Assembly (NCBI GenBank): GCA_035235625.1
Contig: CP141143.1
Span: 26,209,092 to 26,273,091, forward strand
Direction: 5' to 3'
Origin: Saururus chinensis
Taxonomy: Eukaryota; Streptophyta; Magnoliopsida; Piperales; Saururaceae
Length of the DNA: 64,000 nt
Positions within the stretch are counted from its first letter, which is position 1, and each line of letters starts with the position of its first letter. The notes below the pieces were generated by a model. That model made no database searches and was not told where the DNA came from. It saw nothing but the letters and a program-made list of their open reading frames with translations. Position numbers and translations under genes: made by a program. Shown here piece after piece: positions 59,732 to 64,000 of this stretch.

Positions 59732-60479
59732 CACTACAACAAAATGTAGTATTAGCAATGCATTTATTAGTGACACTTAGCTAAGCGTCGCTAAAAATAA
59801 TTATTTGCGACGAATAAAAAAAGTCATAAAAAGAATAAACTATTAGCGACGCATTTTCTTATGTATCGCTAATAGTCATATATTAGTGACACTTAGTTTA
59901 AAGCGTCGCTAATACTAATCATATTAGCAACACTTTATTTTAAGTGTTAATAATAGTTCTTCTATTCGTGACGCTTTGCACAACCGTCGCTAAAAGATAT
60001 ATATTTTAAATAAAAAAGAAAAAAAACATAACTATTAGCGACACTTTTCTTGAGCGTCGTTAATAACTTTCAAAATAGCGACGCTTATCCAAAAGTGTCG
60101 CTAATAGCAGTGCTTACAAAATCGTCACTAATAGTTATGAATTAAAAATAAAAAAATAAAAATTTTAAATTATTAGCGACACTTTTGAATAAGTGTCGCA
60201 AATACCATTTCTAATAGCGACGCTTGTTGACAAGCATCGCTAATATCTTTATTAATTAATTTTATTTAATAAATAAATATTAAAAAAATTATAATAAACT
60301 TCCTAAATATAATATATTTTATTTAATATTTATTATTTGTATATACAATAAATAAATATTAAATTTTCAATAAAAACTAGTGTTAATAATATACTAAACT
60401 TTCACTATTTATATATAATATATTTTATTTCTTAAATTTTATTATTAATTTTAAAATATAATTTATAATAAAAGAGAGA

Positions 60480-60920
60480 GTGAGAGAGTGCATTGAGAGA
60501 GAGAGTGTGAGAGTGAGGACAGAGGGGGATTGAAGAGAAGAGAGAGAGAGGAGAGAGAGAGAGGGAGAGAGCGAGAGGAGAGAGAGGGAGAGAGAGAGAG
60601 GAGAGAGAGAAAGGAGAGAGGGAGAGAGAAAGGAGAGAGGGAGAGAGAAGAGAGAGGGAGAGAGAGAGAAGAGGGTGGAGAGAGAGGAGAGAGAGAGAGG
60701 AGAGAGAAAAGAGGGTGGAGAGAGGGAAGAGAGAGAGGGTAGAGAAAGAGGGGTGAGGAGAGAGAGGAAATTTTATTATTTTATTTGTTTTATATTTTTT
60801 ATTTAAAAATTAATTAAAAAGTAAAAAAATATTAGCGACATATATAAATATACGCCGCTAATACCTTAGAGTATTGGCGACATATAGGCCTATACGTTGC
60901 TAATACATTTGAGTATTAGC

Positions 60921-60983
<63 letters not shown>

Positions 60984-62655
60984 CTAATACCTTTGAGTAT
61001 AAGTGACGTATAGGCATAGTATTAGCGACGTATATCCATATGCGTTGCTAATACATTTTTATTTATTTGTTTTTAATTGATTTTTAAATAAAAAATATAA
61101 AATAGAGGGATGAGAGAGGGAGGGAGAGAGAGGGAGGGAAGAGAGAGAAAGGGGAGGGAAGAGAGAGAGAGAAGAGAGAGGAGAGAGAAAGGGGAGGGAA
61201 GAAGAGAGAGGGGAGGAGAGGGAGAGAGAGAGAGGAAAGGAAGGGGAGAGAGAGAGAAGAGAGAGAGAGGGGAGGGAAGAAGAGAGAGGAGAGAGAGGAA
61301 AGGAAGGGAGAGAGAGAGAAGAGAGAGGGGAGGGAAGAAGAGAGAGGAGAGAGAGGAGAGGGAGAGAGAGAGAGGGGAGGGAAGAAGAGAGAGGAGAGAG
61401 AGAGAGGAGAGGGAGAGAGAGAGAGGAAAAGAAGAGGAGATAGAGAGAGGAAAGGAAGAGGAGAGAGAGAGAGAGGAAAGGAAGAGGAGAGATAGAGATA
61501 GGGAGGAGAGAGAAAGGGGAGGGAAGAGAGAGAGAGAGACCGGAGGGAAGAGAGAGAGGGGAGGGAAGAGGGAGAGAGAGAGAGGAGAGGGAAGAGAGAG
61601 AGAGAGGAGATCAAGGGAAGAGAGAGAGAGGAAAGGGATGAGAGAGAGGAGATCGAGGGAAGAGAGAGAGAGAGGGGGGAGGGATGAAGAGAGAGGAGAG
61701 AAGAGAGAGGGAGAAGAGAGAGGAGAGAACAGAGGGGGAGAGGAAAGGAAGAGGAGAGAGAGGAAAGGAAGAGGAGAGAGAGAGAGAGGAAAGGAAGAGG
61801 AGAGATAGAGAAGAGAGAGGAAAGGAAGAGGGGACGGAAGAGAGAGCGTGAGAGAGGGAAGAGAGAGGGGTGGGAAAGAGAGCGTGAGAAAGGGAAGAGA
61901 GAGAGGAGAGGGAGAGTAATTTTAATTTAATTTTTATATTTTTAAAGTAAAAAATAAAACTTAAAATAAATACTAATAGCGAAGTATATACATACACGTC
62001 GCTATTAGTATATGTATTAGCGACGTATATAATTATACGTTGCTAATACTATGATTTCTTTTAATTCTTTTTTTAATTTTTAAAATTAATTTTAAAGAAT
62101 AAAAAATGTTAAAAAATTGAAAGAGTGAGGGAGACAGAGAGGGAGAGGAGAGAGGGAAGAGAGAGAGAGAGAGAAGACATAGGAGAGGGAGAGTAATTTT
62201 ATTTTAATTTTTTTTAAAAAATTATTAATTTTATATTTTTAAAATAAAAATAAAACTTAAAATAAATACTAATAGCGACATATATATATGTCGATATTAA
62301 TATATTTATTAGCGACATATATAATTATACGTCGCTAATACGTGACATATTAGCGATGTATAATTATATACGTCGCTAATATGATTTCTTTTAATTCTTT
62401 TTAAAATTTTAAAATAAATTTTAAAGAATAAAAATCTTAAAAAATTAAAAGAGGGGGAGAGAGAGAGGAGAGAGAGAGAGGAGAGAGAGGAGAGGGAAGA
62501 GAGAGAGAGGGGAGAGGGAAGAGAGAGAGAGAGAGGAGAAGGAGTGAGAGAGAGGAGAGAGAAGAGAGAGAGGAGAGGGAAGAGAGAGATAGAGGGGAGG
62601 GAAGAGAGAGAGAGAGAGGAGAGGGAGGGAAGAGAGAGAGAGGAGAGGGAGTGAG
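60480..62655. repeat. GA-rich low-complexity blocks in CACTA D
   Basis: Polypurine runs at 60475-60770, 61105-61915, 62125-62190 and 62455-62660. The long frames on either strand (61110-61808 plus, 61084-61614 minus, 61611-61997 minus, 60530-60742 plus) translate to Arg/Glu or Leu/Ser runs and are not genes. Confidence 0.95.
60924..60982. repeat. TA microsatellite
   Basis: TA run of about 59 bases that replaced the middle of a TTAGCGACATATA hairpin unit in CACTA D. Confidence 0.95.
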
Positions 62656-63206
62656 GGGGGATATATTTTTAAAAAAAAGTGTATTAGCTATGCATATATG
62701 TAAGCGTCACTAATAAGTATATGTATAAGGACGCATTGGTATATGTGTCGCTAATAATATAGGGTATTAGACACATATAGAATTATATGTCGCTAATACT
62801 CTACAATATTAGCGATGTATACTACTATGCGTCACTAATAGCTAAAAATATATTGCAATGTTTATAATGGCAAATACGTTTTCTTGTGACACTTAACTAT
62901 AAGTGTCACAAAAAAACTAATACTATTTGCGGCGCTTTATCTAAAGCGTCGCAAATAGTTTCTTTTTAACGACGATTATTGTGAAGTGTCGTGAAAAGCA
63001 TGAGTATTTCGGTAATATAGTAACTGGCCTTTTGCGACACTGCTGACAAAGCGTCGCAAAAGGGCTGAAGTTTCACCGCACACGAAATTTCATGCATGGC
63101 TGAAATTTCTCTCGGGCAGCTGAAATTTCTCGTGCGCGTGGCCGCAAAATTTCGCGCAGGCAAAATTTTGACCAGTCTGTTATAACCCGAGCCGACGGGC
63201 TGTTTT

Positions 63207-63767
63207 ATGTCGTTCTGCGTCCCTCCTCTCCACTTTGCTGCGTTGCACTCCTCCTTTCTTATTTCCACCGTTTCCACCTCACCGCCACCGCCCACACCGT
63301 CGTCAGCCCCCCGTCGGGCCTCTTTCCATCCCCAAGCATCTTCTTTCTTCGTATCCCCCTTCCTTGCCACTCCACTGTTCCGTTTGCATCCTTATGCCGG
63401 TTCCGGTGGGAAAAGCTTGGGCGGCAGCGGCAGCAGCAACCTGATCCCTTTCGGATCCGAAGACGACGGAGGCAGGCCCAACCTAGAGTGGAACCACGCG
63501 GTCAGGTTCGACCTCGCGGGCATCCCCAGCCCTGAGCGCGCTGTCCTCTTCGTCGAATTTGATCCTTCGCCCAGGCCGTCTTCGGAGTTTGCGTTCTATT
63601 TTTCGCCTGGGCAGGAACTTTCCATTCTGTATCTGTTGCCGCCGTTTTGGTTTCGTTGTCGGGCCGGTTTTTGCCTTGAAGAAGATGACCCGCAGACTGC
63701 AGGTCGCTCCTACCCGCACCGGGCGCGAGTGTGCAGTGCATCGATCCAATCCGTGGGTCTGCACTGA
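63207..63767 (+). pseudogene. GC-rich captured fragment resembling a C2-domain gene, in CACTA D
   Basis: A frame of 186 codons in an abruptly GC-rich island. The middle reads EDDGGRPNLEWNHAVRFDLA then GIPSPERAVLFVEFD, which resembles the beta-strand pattern of plant SRC2-like C2 domains (DGGTNPxWNxxxxFxL...LxFEI). Upstream the sequence is Ser/Pro-rich low complexity, and downstream the likeness ends after FVEFD, so only part of a domain is present. The AT-rich subterminal repeats on both sides (62680-63060 and 63900-64000) suggest that the CACTA element carries a host gene piece. The start codon is not supported by homology. A minus-strand frame overlaps (63502-63807) and I treat it as a shadow. 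The domain call is tentative. Confidence 0.45.
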
Positions 63768-64000
63768 CCTGTTTCCAAACCGGGTCTATTTTTTTTAGTA
63801 AGAGCATCTCTAAAACAATTATTTTATTTTTCTTTTTTATGTTATTATTTATTTAATTTTTAAATATATTTTTATATTTTTTTAAAAATAATTGTATACA
63901 ATAGCGACGTTTAAATAAATGTCACTAATAAAATATTATTACAATGCTTAGTCAAAAGCGTCGCTAATAATTATATTTTTAATTTATTTTTTAAAATATA

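Larger units (their letters stand above)
59732..64000 (+). mobile_element. CACTA element D, left part, runs off the window
   Basis: It opens with CACTACAACAAAATGTAGTATTAGC and dense TTAGCGACGC-type repeats (59745-60250). AT-rich sequence and a series of units follow, each of GA-rich DNA plus head-to-head TTAGCGACGTATA words (60830-61040, 61975-62060, 62270-62380, 62680-62830). A GC-rich cargo lies at about 63080-63790, then subterminal words again at 63900. The right end is outside the window. The left end is more like that of element A (2916) than B (14935). It inserted into a copia RT. No transposase is visible in this part. Confidence 0.85.

Noticed and set aside
61110..61808. Open frame of 232 codons (Arg/Glu/Gly-rich) and the mirrored Leu/Ser-rich frames
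   Set aside because: Pure GA-repeat translation; all frames are open on both strands because of low complexity, so there is no evidence of coding.

Overview
This is nuclear DNA of a flowering plant, probably a dicot. The evidence is the set of mobile elements: CACTA, Mutator-like (MULE), hAT-like and Stowaway/Tourist elements, a Helitron carrying an RPA gene, Ty1/copia of the Tork/TNT1 type, and a plant mobile domain (PMD) gene. Introns are spliced with GT-AG sites and the sequence is AT-rich. I see no convincing intact host gene, no tRNA or rRNA, and nothing prokaryotic. The window reads as a deeply nested transposon graveyard.

Layout. 80-2900: a long palindromic (foldback) element, copy 1. 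2916-4600: left end of a CACTA element (A). 4590-8165: a broken, unidentified coding stretch on the minus strand, split by a clean hAT-like insertion (4825-6993) with an 8-bp target duplication. 8169-11311: a candidate solo LTR. 12350-13135: leader-like sequence of a Ty3/gypsy element. 13240-14934: two arrays of a CAACAATATTG motif flanking duplicated fragments of a MULE N-terminal domain.

14935-36441: a 21.5-kb CACTA element (B) with matching 20-bp ends. It has been used as a landing site at least five times: by a hAT-like element holding a solo LTR (17100-19065, TSD ATAGG), by a two-gene MULE (20837-27514, 9-bp TSD), by a second AGCTCGA-type hAT-like element (28264-29845), by a stretch with unidentified reading frames (30790-31950), and by a second CACTA of another family (C, 32008-35767, TSD TCA).

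37113-40436: a copia LTR/PBS-like region, leader and degraded gag. 40960-44665: a second, longer copy of the palindrome with a Tourist-like MITE (41675-42012) in one arm only. 45309 to about 54550-55060: a Helitron on the minus strand with a decayed Rep/helicase and an RPA1-like gene. 56377-57545: an F-box-like pseudogene. 58788-59731: a decayed copia reverse transcriptase cut by CACTA element D, which starts at 59732, runs off the window, and carries a GC-rich piece resembling a C2-domain gene.

How the parts relate. In the MULE the transposase and PMD genes lie in the same direction 96 bp apart, so they may have been co-mobilised or co-transcribed. In the Helitron the Rep/helicase and RPA-like genes lie head to tail 180 bp apart and would act together in rolling-circle transposition. 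Almost all of these genes are now broken, many by C-to-T type nonsense changes (CAG to TAG, CGA to TGA, CAA to TAA), as expected of methylated, silenced transposons.
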